Assembly (NCBI RefSeq): GCF_018205345.1
Contig: NZ_JADRHM010000001.1
Coordinates: 1 to 64,000, forward strand
DNA from: Fusobacterium sp. DD2
GTDB taxonomy: Bacteria; Fusobacteriota; Fusobacteriia; Fusobacteriales; Fusobacteriaceae
Length of the DNA stretch: 64,000 bases
Direction: 5' to 3'
Shown here: positions 14,894 to 23,684 of the stretch, piece after piece
How the letters are laid out: each line of letters opens with the position of its first letter
Numbering within the stretch: position 1 is the stretch's first letter
Notes under the pieces: model-generated
Told to the model about the DNA's origin: nothing
Seen by the model: the letters and a program-made list of their open reading frames with translations, nothing else
Database searches by the model: none
Position numbers and translations under genes: made by a program

Positions 14894-15854
14894 ATTTTAA
14901 GATAGTTTCAATAATTCTCATAAAGTTTTCGTAAGCTATTTTTCTAATCTCTTTCTCTTTGTAACCTCTTTTACGAAGTTCCTCTATTACATTTTGAGCC
15001 TTTGATGCATTTTCAAGACCCAATGGATTAGAATCCAGATCTTGTCTATCTTTATGTAGATATTCACAGAAATCAAAACCTAAAGCTACATGGTTAATTC
15101 CAGCAAGGGAAACCATATAATCAATATGATTTACATAGTTTTCCATATTTTTCTTATTTTCATCTTCTGATATAAAATTTCTAAATGCGTTTATACCGAT
15201 TAAACCATCTCTTTGAGCTATTGCTTTGATTTGGGCATCTGTCAGGTTACGTGGATGGTTGCAAAGTGTTTTAGCATTGGAATGAGATGCTATAAAAGGT
15301 TTTGTAGCTATATCATAGATGTCCCAGAATGTTTTTTCATTGGTATGAGAGCAATCTACAATCATACCAAGCTCTTCAAGTTTTCCTATAGCCTTTTTAC
15401 CAATCTCTGTCAGACCTCTTTTTTCATCACCTTTTACTCCAGTAGCAAGGGCATTTTCTTCATTCCATGTTAAAGAAGCGTGTCTAAATCCCATAGAATA
15501 AAACATATCAAGCCAGTCAAGATCAGTACCTATAGCTCTTAATCCTTCAACTCCCATTAGAACATTAACTTTTTCCTCTACAAGACCTCTATTAAAATCT
15601 CCACGTTTCTTTATAATATTAAAAAGGTCTGGGTTGTTTTGAATTTCATGTGCTGTAGCTGCAAGCATCTGTATCATCTGCTTTTCATCATCAAGGTCAT
15701 CTTTATGCTCTAAATATGCAATAAAGATTCCCCCCATGATTTTACCAGCCTTAAATCTTTCTAAATGACAATTTTTAAAGATATTATCCATTCCAGTTTG
15801 TCTTTTCTGTGCAACATCATACCAAATATCAGCATGTCCATCAAATATTCTCAT
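14892..15854 (-). CDS. Membrane dipeptidase-type M19 peptidase
   Basis: A 320-aa zinc dipeptidase of the renal-dipeptidase family (M19). Visible are FDGHADIW (residues 4-11, HxD metal ligands), the bridging Glu in MGVEGL near residue 101, MIVDCSHTNEKTFWD with its zinc His, and ASHSNAK with the second His. It lacks a signal peptide and is therefore a cytoplasmic dipeptidase, probably active on L,D- or D-amino-acid dipeptides. RBS GGAGGTC. It lies 20 bases downstream of a 94-aa unknown gene and probably shares its transcript. Confidence 0.88.
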   Translation of the reverse strand: MRIFDGHADIWYDVAQKRQTGMDNIFKNCHLERFKAGKIMGGIFIAYLEHKDDLDDEKQMIQMLAATAHEIQNNPDLFNIIKKRGDFNRGLVEEKVNVLMGVEGLRAIGTDLDWLDMFYSMGFRHASLTWNEENALATGVKGDEKRGLTEIGKKAIGKLEELGMIVDCSHTNEKTFWDIYDIATKPFIASHSNAKTLCNHPRNLTDAQIKAIAQRDGLIGINAFRNFISEDENKKNMENYVNHIDYMVSLAGINHVALGFDFCEYLHKDRQDLDSNPLGLENASKAQNVIEELRKRGYKEKEIRKIAYENFMRIIETILK

Positions 15855-15874
15855 CTCAAAGACCTCCGTTGTAA

Positions 15875-16159
15875 TTAAAAGAATCTGATTTCTGCAGTGG
15901 CCTCATACCATGGTCCCTGTTCATCTTCACCAAGTGTTACGATAAATTCAACCTGTACATCTTCCAATGTGAAACCTACTGAGTTTAGTTCCTCATCCTG
16001 GAAGAATGATATTTTTTTAAATTTTGTATTTTCAATTCTTTCAGCAATATCCTCACGTGTTTCTGCAAGTTCTACTAAATCCTCTTCAATAGAGAATCCT
16101 CTCTTTTCAAATTCCTCAGAAATAGTATGAAGTTTTTTTCTTAATTTTTCAGATAACAT
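15875..16159 (-). CDS. Conserved-looking hypothetical protein (94 aa)
   Basis: An acidic 94-aa protein. It has an N-terminal helix (LSEKLRKKLHTISEEFEKRG), an Asp/Glu-rich middle and a C-terminal beta-strand pair ending in EATAEIRFF. There is no signal peptide, membrane helix or Cys. The family is not recognised. AGGAGGA precedes the ATG, and the gene is flanked closely by the dipeptidase and a possible 46-codon gene in the same direction. The C-terminal strand pattern suggests a small alpha-beta fold. Confidence 0.65.
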   Translation of the reverse strand: MLSEKLRKKLHTISEEFEKRGFSIEEDLVELAETREDIAERIENTKFKKISFFQDEELNSVGFTLEDVQVEFIVTLGEDEQGPWYEATAEIRFF

Positions 16160-16177
16160 TTATCCTCCTAAGTTTTA

Positions 16178-16318
16178 TTATTTAAAAATAGATATTAATT
16201 TTTTGTAACTTTTAATAATAGAAAGTAAAAACTTAATTTTTTTTATTTCAAATGGAATTTTTTTAAGTGATTTTTCCATTTGTAATTCAATCTCTTTTTC
16301 AGTAGGTATCTTTTTCAA
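16178..16318 (-). CDS. Possible small basic protein, TTG start (46 aa)
   Basis: A short reading frame upstream of, and in line with, the 94-aa gene. It has a TTG start at 16318 with AAAGGAG five bases before it, 46 codons and a TAA at 16178. The product would be very basic (about 14 Lys), starting MKKIPTEKEIELQ and ending in an Ile/Leu/Lys amphipathic segment. The gap to the next RBS is about 10 bases, the spacing of an operon. It has no recognised family. Low complexity and AT-richness make a chance frame possible; the good RBS and spacing argue for a gene. Confidence 0.4.
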   Translation of the reverse strand: MKKIPTEKEIELQMEKSLKKIPFEIKKIKFLLSIIKSYKKLISIFK

Positions 16319-16440
16319 AGTTTTCTCCTTTCATCTCTTTATTTATTATTATATAAAAATTGAGGATTTAAAACAACTGTTTTTTATATGAGATAAAAAT
16401 TACTAAGGAAAAGTAAATATGATTAAATTTAAAATTTAAG

Positions 16441-16549
16441 TTGAAAAAGATAAAAATGTCGCTATAATATATATAGTTGGGACACTTGGAAAAGTTTAAA
16501 TTTATGGATATTAAAACTTCTTTAAAAGGGTTTGATAATATGTTATAAT
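16441..16549 (+). promoter_or_regulatory. Tandem promoter candidates for the zinc-ribbon gene
   Basis: Two sigma70-like boxes lie in the 282-base gap (16319-16600): TTGAAA (16441-16446) with TATAAT (16463-16468), spacer 16; and TTTAAA (16521-16526) with TATAAT (16544-16549), spacer 17. The rest of the gap is AT-rich with nothing else I can support. Confidence 0.45.
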
Positions 16550-16600
16550 TTAAGGAAAGTTATTCATAACAAGGTTTTACAGAATGTTTAAGGAGTAAAA

Positions 16601-16960
16601 ATGTTTTTTATAGGAATTCTAGGGATAGGGAATAGAAGTAAAAAAATAGGTGATATAAAGTTCAAATGTACAGGGTGTCTAAATGACAAATTTTCCCTTA
16701 TGGAGCTGTATAGAAGCTTTGATATATTTTTTATTCCTGTATTCAAGTTCAAAAAAGAATATTTGATTGTGTGTAATAAGTGCAGAAGTATGTACAAATT
16801 AAAAAAAGAATCTATTGACAGGGTACTGAAAACACAAAGTGCTGAGTATGAAGATGTAGAGAGAATAGTATTTGAAACACACATATGTCCAAATTGTGGA
16901 GCAAATATTGTTGGTGATTATTCTTTTTGTCCCCATTGTGGTAAATCTTTAAAAAATTAA
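16601..16960 (+). CDS. Zinc-ribbon protein
   Basis: A 119-aa protein with two zinc-binding elements. The N-terminal half has KCTGC (C25, C28) paired with CNKC (about residues 58-61), like the zinc ribbon of DUF-type conserved proteins. The C-terminal part is a zinc-ribbon pair, CPNCGANI...FCPHCGKSL (about residues 92-116). There is no enzymatic domain. The function is unknown; such proteins are often regulatory or interaction modules. AAGGAG RBS. It sits before a LysE-type exporter and mnmA, probably in one transcript. Confidence 0.75.
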   Translation: MFFIGILGIGNRSKKIGDIKFKCTGCLNDKFSLMELYRSFDIFFIPVFKFKKEYLIVCNKCRSMYKLKKESIDRVLKTQSAEYEDVERIVFETHICPNCGANIVGDYSFCPHCGKSLKN

Positions 16961-16985
16961 AAGCTGTTGTGTGGAGGTATTTAAC

Positions 16986-17606
16986 TTGGATTTAACAATT
17001 TTTAAAGGAATTATAACAGGACTATTATTGTCCATACCTTTTGGGCCAGTAGGAATCTACTGTATGGAAAAAACATTACTGGAAGGTCAGAAAAAAGGTT
17101 ATATATCAGCGTTAGGAATGATTACAGTGGATGTAATCTACGGTCTCACTGCACTGCTTTTTATATCGCAGGTAGAGGACACTATTAAAAAATATGAGTT
17201 ATACCTACAAATTTTAATTGGAATATTTTTGATTTTTGTTGGATGGAAAAAATTCAGTACACAGGAAAAAATACGTTCTATTGAATGTACACCAGCAGGT
17301 ATGATAAAAGATTACTTTACAACTTTTTTTATTGCACTTGCAAATATTTCAAGTATTTTTACGATAGTGGTAATTTTTACAACATTGAAGGTATACGGAG
17401 GTAACCATTATAGAGTTGCAGCTATGGCAGCTTCAGGAATATTTTTAGGAGGAGCAACAGAGTGGTTTATAACTACATTTATACTATCTCACTTTACTAA
17501 GGTGTTAGATGAGGATAAACTTCTTAAAATATCTAGAATATCAGGGGTTTTGATATTTTTATTTGGAATATTTATTGCTGGAAATTCACTTTTAAAAATA
17601 TTATAA
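16986..17606 (+). CDS. LysE/RhtB-family amino-acid exporter
   Basis: A 206-aa membrane protein with about six helices. The diagnostic N-terminal LLSIPFGPVGIYCMEK segment and the following ALGMITVDVIYGL match the LysE/RhtB family of amino-acid efflux permeases; the substrate is not determinable. The start is placed at TTG 16986, 8 bases after GGAGG (16973-16977). The upstream GTG at 16971 overlaps that RBS and is unlikely. It is located 25 bases after the zinc-ribbon gene and 18 bases before mnmA. Confidence 0.78.
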   Translation: MDLTIFKGIITGLLLSIPFGPVGIYCMEKTLLEGQKKGYISALGMITVDVIYGLTALLFISQVEDTIKKYELYLQILIGIFLIFVGWKKFSTQEKIRSIECTPAGMIKDYFTTFFIALANISSIFTIVVIFTTLKVYGGNHYRVAAMAASGIFLGGATEWFITTFILSHFTKVLDEDKLLKISRISGVLIFLFGIFIAGNSLLKIL

Positions 17607-17624
17607 AACTATGGGAAGGTAAGT

Positions 17625-18701
17625 ATGGAAAATAAGGAATTTGATAAGTATTTGACTTATGACGAGAAAAACAAAAATATAAAAATTGCCGTTGCAATGA
17701 GCGGAGGAGTTGACAGTTCAACAGTTGCTTATATACTAAAAAAACAGGGATATGATATTTTTGGTGTAACAATGAGAACTTGTGGACTTGAGGACCAGGA
17801 TGCAGATAAAGTATGTAAAGATTTAGGGATCAAACACTATATTTTAGATGCAACAAAAGAGTTTAAAGAGAAAGTAATGGATTACTTTTTAGATGAATAT
17901 ATGCATGGAAGAACTCCAAATCCTTGTATGGTATGTAATAAACATATTAAATTTGGGGCACTTCTTGATTTTGCCCGTGAAAAAGGTGCTGATTTTATGG
18001 CAACTGGTCACTATGCACAGATAAAAGATGGAGCACTTGTAATGGGTGACGATCAGAATAAAGATCAGGTATATTTCCTGTCACAGATAAAAAAAGAAAA
18101 TGTTAAATATATAATGTTTCCAATAGGAAAACTTGAAAAACCAAAAGTAAGAGAGTTGGCTCAAATGCTTGGTGTAAGAGTTTATGCAAAGAAAGATTCT
18201 CAGGAGATCTGCTTTGTAGAAGATGGAAAATTAAAAGAGTATTTAACAGAAAAGAGCAATGGAAAGGCTCAAAGGCCAGGTAATATAGTTACAACTACTG
18301 GTAAGGTCTTAGGAAAACATAAAGGGCTTCCATTTTATACAATTGGACAGAGAAAAGGGATAGGAGTATCTCTTGCAAAGCCTATATATGTTGTAAAATT
18401 AGATCAGAAGACAAACAGTATTGTAGTTGGAGATAATGAACTTCTATTTAAAAAATCTCTACTTGCAAATAAGATCAATCTTCTTACTCTAGATAAGTTA
18501 GAAGAATTAGATGGAATGGAATGTTGGGCAAAAACAAGATCTAAGGATAAACTTCATAGATGTAAACTTGAAGTTGTAAATGGAGAAAATATCAAAGTTA
18601 ACTTTTTAAATGACCCAGTAAGAGCAATTACTCCAGGTCAAGGAGTAGTTTTTTATGATGATGGTCATGCTGTAATAGCAAGTGGATTTATTGTTGAATA
18701 G
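17625..18701 (+). CDS. mnmA: tRNA-specific 2-thiouridylase MnmA
   Basis: A 358-aa enzyme that adds sulfur to U34 of tRNA-Lys, -Glu and -Gln. It has an ATP pyrophosphatase loop SGGVDSS (residues 26-32), catalytic cysteines C101 in NPCMVCNKHIKFG and C196 in SQEICFV, and the GQRKGIG motif of the central domain, with the C-terminal beta-barrel intact. A 20-residue N-terminal extension precedes the PP-loop and is a little longer than in E. coli. A GGGAAGG RBS lies 6 bases upstream. It is the last gene before a strong terminator, in line with the LysE exporter gene. Confidence 0.95.
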   Translation: MENKEFDKYLTYDEKNKNIKIAVAMSGGVDSSTVAYILKKQGYDIFGVTMRTCGLEDQDADKVCKDLGIKHYILDATKEFKEKVMDYFLDEYMHGRTPNPCMVCNKHIKFGALLDFAREKGADFMATGHYAQIKDGALVMGDDQNKDQVYFLSQIKKENVKYIMFPIGKLEKPKVRELAQMLGVRVYAKKDSQEICFVEDGKLKEYLTEKSNGKAQRPGNIVTTTGKVLGKHKGLPFYTIGQRKGIGVSLAKPIYVVKLDQKTNSIVVGDNELLFKKSLLANKINLLTLDKLEELDGMECWAKTRSKDKLHRCKLEVVNGENIKVNFLNDPVRAITPGQGVVFYDDGHAVIASGFIVE

Positions 18702-18715
18702 TTAGATTATTAAAT

Positions 18716-18751
18716 ACCCCCTGAGTCTTAAATAAGGTCAGGGGGCTTTTT
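18716..18751. terminator. Terminator after mnmA
   Basis: CCCCCTGA pairs with TCAGGGGG around a 13-base loop, followed by CTTTTTTT. It is the most GC-rich hairpin in the window and lies between the converging mnmA and pepP genes. Confidence 0.85.
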
Positions 18752-18758
18752 TTATATA

Positions 18759-20144
18759 TTATCTTTTCATTGCTTTTTCAATCTCTTCTGGATATTTAGG
18801 CATTTTTTCTCCTAGACGACGGGCACCATTTTCAGTTATAAGAAAATCTCCCTCATATCTCATTCCACCAAAGTCACAGTATTTTTCAATCTCTTCATAA
18901 TTTAAAAATTCCTCAAATTTACCAGCTTTTTTCCATCTTTTGATAAGCTCAGGAATAAAGTAGATTCCAGGTTCAACTGTGAAGATATATCCAGGTTTTA
19001 ACTTTCTTGCAAGTCTTAAGGCACTTAGACCAAATTGAGGATCTCTTGGGAAATCTTCATAGCCTACATAATCCTCTCCAAGTCCTTCCATATCGTGAAC
19101 ATCAAGTCCTAACATATGTCCAAGTCCATGTGGCATAAATATAGCATGTGCTCCAGCTTTTACAGCTTCATGAGCATCTCCCTTCATAAGGCCACGTTTT
19201 ATCATCTCCTGAGCCATAACTTCAGATACTTTAAGATGAACATCTTTATAGTTGATTCCAGGTCTTATCATATTTTCTGCAGTTTCAAACATCTTAATTA
19301 AAATTGAATATATATCTTTTTGTCTTTCACTAAATTTACCACTTACAGGAAATGCAGTTGTCATATCTCCACAGTATCCAGTTTCACTTCTTGCACCACA
19401 GTCTAAAATAATCAAATCTCCCTCTTCTAGAGTATTACCATGAAAATGGTTGTGAAGAGTCTGACCATTTTTAGTAAATATTGTAAAGAAAGATGTAGAG
19501 GCATTATGCTTTGCAGCAACTGCTTCTAAAGCAGCTACAACTTCATATTCCTTCATTCCAGGCTTAGTTGTTCTCATAGCTTCAAGGTGCATCTCACGTG
19601 TTATGTTTACAGCTTTTTCTATCTCATCTATTTCAAGTTGCGATTTTGTATTTCTCTGTTCAACTACTGCTTTTATAAGTTTTTCTGAAACATGTTGTGA
19701 AAAATTAAATGGATTTAATCCAAAGGCTTCACTTAATTGCAAAATAACATCACTTCTATATTGAGGAAGGAATCTAACAGTTCTTTCATTTTTAAGAAGT
19801 TCCTGAGCATATTTTTTAAACTCAGAGATCTCAACAAAATTATCAACACCAGAATCATGGGCAAACTCTTTTAAAAGCTTCTGTTCTCCCATCCATACAA
19901 TATCATCAAGTGTGTAATCAGTACCAAAGATATACTCCCTGTTTTTACATATATCTATAACTCCAATAAGATTTGGAATATCTATTCCAAAGTAGTAAAG
20001 AAAAGTAGAATCCTGCTCAAAGTTATAGTCATTTCCACGATAGTTTCTTGGAGATTCAGGATTACCAGGAAGAATTATAACACCTTTTCCAACTAGTTCT
20101 TTTAACTTTTCTCTTCTTTCAACGTATACTTTTTTATCAAACAT
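18759..20144 (-). CDS. pepP: Xaa-Pro aminopeptidase (M24B)
   Basis: A 461-aa creatinase-fold metallopeptidase that removes the N-terminal residue from X-Pro peptides. It has an N-terminal AMP_N domain (FLYYFGIDIPN, residues 48-58) and a catalytic pita-bread domain with metal ligands visible in ILDCGARSETGYCGDMTTAFP, MPHGLGHMLGLDVHD, VEPGIYFIP and RYEGDFLIT. Length is normal. GGGAGG-type RBS (reverse complement of cctccc). It is monocistronic and divergent from a PHP-type histidinol phosphatase; the 182-base gap holds both promoters. Confidence 0.93.
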   Translation of the reverse strand: MFDKKVYVERREKLKELVGKGVIILPGNPESPRNYRGNDYNFEQDSTFLYYFGIDIPNLIGVIDICKNREYIFGTDYTLDDIVWMGEQKLLKEFAHDSGVDNFVEISEFKKYAQELLKNERTVRFLPQYRSDVILQLSEAFGLNPFNFSQHVSEKLIKAVVEQRNTKSQLEIDEIEKAVNITREMHLEAMRTTKPGMKEYEVVAALEAVAAKHNASTSFFTIFTKNGQTLHNHFHGNTLEEGDLIILDCGARSETGYCGDMTTAFPVSGKFSERQKDIYSILIKMFETAENMIRPGINYKDVHLKVSEVMAQEMIKRGLMKGDAHEAVKAGAHAIFMPHGLGHMLGLDVHDMEGLGEDYVGYEDFPRDPQFGLSALRLARKLKPGYIFTVEPGIYFIPELIKRWKKAGKFEEFLNYEEIEKYCDFGGMRYEGDFLITENGARRLGEKMPKYPEEIEKAMKR

Positions 20145-20326
20145 AGCAACCTCCCAAATATTTTATATTGTCTTATACATATTCAATTTTATACTACATA
20201 GGATAATTATTCAATATCTTTTATTTTTATAAACTTTTTTATAGAAGATAGATTAAAAAATTGTATCTTTTAAAAAAAATATGCTACAATTGAGTTAAAG
20301 AATAAATGAGATAAAGAGGTGCAGAG

Positions 20327-21133
20327 ATGCTAATAAATGATTATCACGTTCATAGTGAATTTTCAGGAGACTCTCAGGAAAGTTTAGATAAGATTTTCAA
20401 AAGAGCCATAGATTTAGGAATGAAGGATATAGCTATTACAGATCACTTAGAGTATGATATAGTGGGAATGACAGATAGATGGAAACTTGACCTGGATAGA
20501 TATACAAAAACAATCCTTGAATATAAAGAGAAGTATAAAGATCAGATTGATGTAAAATTAGGAGTAGAGGTGGGAATTCAGCCTCACACAAGGGAACATC
20601 TGGAAAATGAGGTAAAGAAGTACCCATTTGACTTTGTTATAAATTCAACTCATGCATTGGATAGACATGATATTGCAATGGGAGAGTTGCAAAAGCATAT
20701 GAATAAAGAGCAGTTACAGAGACATTACTTTGAAACTGTATTAAAAAATGTACAAAGTTATAATGAGTTCAATGTATATGGACACATTGATTTTATAACA
20801 AGATATGGTGGAGAGAAGTATCGTGGATTAAATTATAAAGAAAATCTGGATCTGATTGATGAGATACTTAAAACTTTGATAAATAAGCATAAAGGTATTG
20901 AGATAAATACCTCTGGTTTCAGATACAAAGAGGATAGATTTTATCCTTGCACAGATTTGGTTAAGAGATATTTTGAATTAGGTGGAGAGATTATTACAAT
21001 AGGGTCAGATGCACATATAAATGAGTATATTGGAATGGATTTTGATGTGGCTTATGACTTTTTAAAAAGCATTGGAGTTAACTATATTTGCAGTTTTGAA
21101 AAGATGCAACCAGTGTTTAAAAAAATCAAATAA
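20327..21133 (+). CDS. Histidinol-phosphatase-type PHP protein (HisJ/HisK family)
   Basis: A 268-aa PHP-family phosphoesterase. Metal-binding motifs are DYHVHSEFSGDS (residues 4-15), AITDHLEYD near residue 40, a central STHALDR with NVYGHIDFITRYG, and a late GSDAH near residue 225. The order and length match histidinol-phosphate phosphatase of the Bacillus HisJ type. No his genes are adjacent, so it may act on another phosphomonoester. GAGGTG precedes the ATG. Confidence 0.78.
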   Translation: MLINDYHVHSEFSGDSQESLDKIFKRAIDLGMKDIAITDHLEYDIVGMTDRWKLDLDRYTKTILEYKEKYKDQIDVKLGVEVGIQPHTREHLENEVKKYPFDFVINSTHALDRHDIAMGELQKHMNKEQLQRHYFETVLKNVQSYNEFNVYGHIDFITRYGGEKYRGLNYKENLDLIDEILKTLINKHKGIEINTSGFRYKEDRFYPCTDLVKRYFELGGEIITIGSDAHINEYIGMDFDVAYDFLKSIGVNYICSFEKMQPVFKKIK

Positions 21134-21208
21134 TAAAAAGTCAATTAAATATTGTCAATGGAATGGAAATATGCTACAATACCTCTACTGATTTTTTAAG
21201 GAGGCAAT

Positions 21209-21583
21209 ATGAAAAAGATTATATTATTATTTTTATCAATTTTTATCTTTGGATGTACGTCAAATATATCTAAAAACACAGTTGCCAATAATCAGCTGAT
21301 AAATGCTAAAGAGTATCATCTGGATGGCTCTGATATAACTATAACTTTTGACGGAGATAGAGTCTATGGTTTTTCAGGAGTAAATAGATATTTTGGTACC
21401 TATGAACAAAAAGGTGACAATCTTAAAATAAATGGTCTTGCTTCTACATTGATGATGGGAGACCCAAAAGTGATGGAGATAGAGTCTAGTTATCTTAATG
21501 ATTTATCAAAAGTTGACAAGATTAAGATCCAAAATGGAAGATTGATTTTAACAGGTAAAGATATTATTTTAAACTTTCAATAA
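21209..21583 (+). CDS. META-domain (HslJ-like) lipoprotein
   Basis: A 124-aa lipoprotein: signal peptide with lipobox IFGC (Cys 16), then a single META domain with the family signatures YGFSGVNRYFGTYEQKG, LASTLMMGDPKVMEIES and a terminal LTGKDIILNF. META domains occur in HslJ and envelope stress or resistance lipoproteins; no catalytic function is known. AAGGAGG RBS and its own promoter region (TACAAT near 21175). A terminator (21607) follows. Confidence 0.82.
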   Translation: MKKIILLFLSIFIFGCTSNISKNTVANNQLINAKEYHLDGSDITITFDGDRVYGFSGVNRYFGTYEQKGDNLKINGLASTLMMGDPKVMEIESSYLNDLSKVDKIKIQNGRLILTGKDIILNFQ

Positions 21584-21606
21584 TCTTGTGTAGATTTTTG
21601 TAGAAG

Positions 21607-21635
21607 AACTGGCTCAATGAGTCAGTTTTTATTTT
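21607..21635 (+). terminator. Terminator after META lipoprotein
   Basis: AACTGGCTC / GAGTCAGTT with an AAT loop, then TTTTTATTTTA. The next gene starts 18 bases on, so read-through is its likely source of transcripts unless a promoter overlaps. Confidence 0.65.
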
Positions 21636-21652
21636 AGAGTTTGGAGGGGGAT

Positions 21653-22966
21653 ATGACTAAATCAATGAGTTTAGGAAAGGACTCAGTTGGGAGACTTTTC
21701 TTTGCTTTTTCAGTTCCAGCAGTAACTGGAATGTTGGTTACAGCATTTTATGCAATAGTTGACGGAATATTTATAGGGCGTGGAGTAGGTGCAGATGGAC
21801 TTGCAGCAATTAATATAGGTTATCCTATAATTAACTTTTCAGCTGCAGTGAGCCTGATGATAGGAATAGGTGGATCTACACTTATATCATTGCATCCTAA
21901 GAATAAGAAGATACAGAATAGATGTTTTTCATATATTATTATATTAAATGTTATTTCCTATCTTGTGATTCTGTTACTTGTACTTTTATTTAATGATAAA
22001 CTTTTCTATATGATGGGTTCAAGTACAGAACTTTTACCAATGGTGAGAGCATATACTTATCCTTGTGCCTTTGGAGTTGGATTTTTAATGCTTGCTAACA
22101 GTTTAAATGCTGTTGTAAGAAATGATAAATCACCGACATATGCTTTTATAGCAATGGTAATAGGAGCACTTACAAATATATTTCTAGACTGGTTATTTAT
22201 TATGGTATTTAAATGGGGTATTTTTGGAGGAGCTATTGCAACTGCTATAGGTCAGTTCTGCTCTATGGTATTTCTTTTAAAATATTTTTTCAGATTTGGT
22301 TCAGGTTTCAAATTTAAGCTTAGTAAGATTAAAAGAAACTATTTAGCTAAGATAGTTACAATTGGTTTTCCATCTTTTATTATGGAGTTTGCTGTAGCTT
22401 TTATAACTATTCTATTTAATAAATCATTTATGAAATATAGTGGAGAGATTGGGGTATCAGCATTTTGTATAGTAGGATATGTAGCTTATATATTTAGAAT
22501 GCTATTTACAGGACTTGGTCAGGGAATTCAGCCAATAGTGAGCTATAACTTTGGTGAAAAGCTTATGGATAGGGTTAAAGATATATATAAACTTGGACAA
22601 AAGGTATCTTTAATACTTACAAGTGGGATACTTTTATGGGTAATTTTTTACAGTAAAAATCTGATAAGACTTTTTAATACAGATCCATCTTTAGTTGCAA
22701 AGGCTTCTGAAGGGATGATACTTTACACAAGTGCAATAATCTTTTTAGGTGCAAACTTTATAGAGATAGCATATCTTCAGGCAAGAGAGGAATCAAGATA
22801 TGCAAATATGCTGTCTATGCTCAGAAGTACTATCTATGTAGCAATAGCTCTATTTGTGTTACCACAGTTTTTAGGAGAAAATGGAGTGTGGCTTGCACTT
22901 CCTATTTCAGATTTTATGACTTATATTACAACTTTAATTTTAAAAAGAAGAAAACTTATAGTATAA
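21653..22966 (+). CDS. MATE-family efflux transporter
   Basis: A 437-aa, 12-helix multidrug and toxin extrusion antiporter. Family patterns are the N-terminal FAFSVPAVTGMLVTAFYAIVDGIFIGRGVG-type segment and the repeat starting at IGFPSFIMEF in the second half, with LGQGIQPIVSYNFGEK after it. It belongs to the Na+- or H+-coupled NorM/DinF-like group. ATG 21653 was chosen because GGAGG at 21643-21647 is 5 bases away; the upstream TTG 21641 overlaps that RBS. A second, unrelated MATE gene is at 55260. Confidence 0.88.
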   Translation: MTKSMSLGKDSVGRLFFAFSVPAVTGMLVTAFYAIVDGIFIGRGVGADGLAAINIGYPIINFSAAVSLMIGIGGSTLISLHPKNKKIQNRCFSYIIILNVISYLVILLLVLLFNDKLFYMMGSSTELLPMVRAYTYPCAFGVGFLMLANSLNAVVRNDKSPTYAFIAMVIGALTNIFLDWLFIMVFKWGIFGGAIATAIGQFCSMVFLLKYFFRFGSGFKFKLSKIKRNYLAKIVTIGFPSFIMEFAVAFITILFNKSFMKYSGEIGVSAFCIVGYVAYIFRMLFTGLGQGIQPIVSYNFGEKLMDRVKDIYKLGQKVSLILTSGILLWVIFYSKNLIRLFNTDPSLVAKASEGMILYTSAIIFLGANFIEIAYLQAREESRYANMLSMLRSTIYVAIALFVLPQFLGENGVWLALPISDFMTYITTLILKRRKLIV

Positions 22967-22997
22967 AAAAAGGATGTCACAGGACATCCTTTTTAAG
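22967..22997. terminator. Bidirectional terminator
   Basis: GGATGTC / GACATCC with an ACAG loop, flanked by AAAAAAA and TTTTTA, between the converging MATE and EIIA genes. Confidence 0.85.
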
Positions 22998-23002
22998 TTA
23001 AA

Positions 23003-23500
23003 TTATTTTTTTAATAAAACTTTCATAATTAGGTCTCCAACTTTAACGTCTTTACCTAATGCAACTACATCTATTTTTTCTACAGCTTCCATGTTGTTGA
23101 TGATAACTGGAGTTCTTGTAGAAGGAACTTTGCTTTTAATGAAGTCTAAATCATATTCAACTAATTTGTCTCCAACTTTTACAGTATCAGAAGTAGCAAC
23201 TCTCTTGAATCCTTCTCCTTTTAATGTAACAGTGTCGATACCAAAGTGAACTATCATTTCTAGTCCATTTGGAGTTTCAAAGCTGACAGCATGGTTAGTT
23301 TCGAATATATCAATCTCTCCATCTACTGGTGCACAAATAACTCCTTCAGTTGGTTCTATTGCACATCCGTCTCCTACCATTTTTTGAGCAAAAGCATCAT
23401 CAGGTACTTCAGAAAGGTCGATAACTTTACCATTTACTGGTGCATAAATTTCAAACCATTCCTCATTATTTTTTTTCTTGAAAAAATCGAATAATCCCAT
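23003..23500 (-). CDS. crr: PTS glucose-type EIIA (EIIA-Glc)
   Basis: A 165-aa phosphocarrier of the sugar phosphotransferase system. The pattern APVNGKVIDLSEVPD, then FETNHAVSF with auxiliary H70 and IVHFGIDTV with phosphorylated H85, is the EIIA-Glc signature. It takes phosphate from HPr and passes it to an EIIB. No EIIBC is adjacent; the matching EIICB without its own IIA domain lies at 43463. It may also serve as a regulatory protein as in enterobacteria. GGAGGGTAAT precedes the ATG. Monocistronic. Confidence 0.93.
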   Translation of the reverse strand: MGLFDFFKKKNNEEWFEIYAPVNGKVIDLSEVPDDAFAQKMVGDGCAIEPTEGVICAPVDGEIDIFETNHAVSFETPNGLEMIVHFGIDTVTLKGEGFKRVATSDTVKVGDKLVEYDLDFIKSKVPSTRTPVIINNMEAVEKIDVVALGKDVKVGDLIMKVLLKK

Positions 23501-23615
23501 ATTACCCTCCCTATTATAATTACTTTAATCTATATAGTTATATTATTCCATATTTTCCGCAATAAATCAATGGTTTTTTGAAGTAAAAAACAGTAAAAAA
23601 AATGTATCAAAACAG

Positions 23616-23644
23616 TTGACAAAAAAATAAATGTGTTCTATAAT
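23616..23644 (+). promoter_or_regulatory. Consensus sigma70 promoter of clpB
   Basis: TTGACA (23616-23621), a 17-base spacer and TATAAT (23639-23644), which is a perfect consensus. The transcript would start near 23651, giving a leader of about 55 bases before the clpB start. Confidence 0.8.
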
Positions 23645-23658
23645 CAAATTATACAAAG

Positions 23659-23684
23659 TAGTAATCATTACAATTTAGTAATGA
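23659..23684 (+). promoter_or_regulatory. GTAAT/ATTAC palindromic element in the clpB leader
   Basis: The perfect palindrome GTAATCATTAC (23661-23671) is followed 6 bases later by another GTAAT (23678-23682). There are thus three half-sites spaced to form two alternative inverted repeats, directly after the predicted transcription start. No CIRCE (TTAGCACTC-N9-GAGTGCTAA) is present in the region. It could be an operator for a heat-shock repressor or a small RNA structure near the RBS. Confidence 0.35.

Noticed and set aside
15875-16318. Toxin-antitoxin pair made of the basic 46-aa and acidic 94-aa proteins
   Set aside because: Opposite charges and adjacency alone do not suffice; no toxin or antitoxin domain is recognised.
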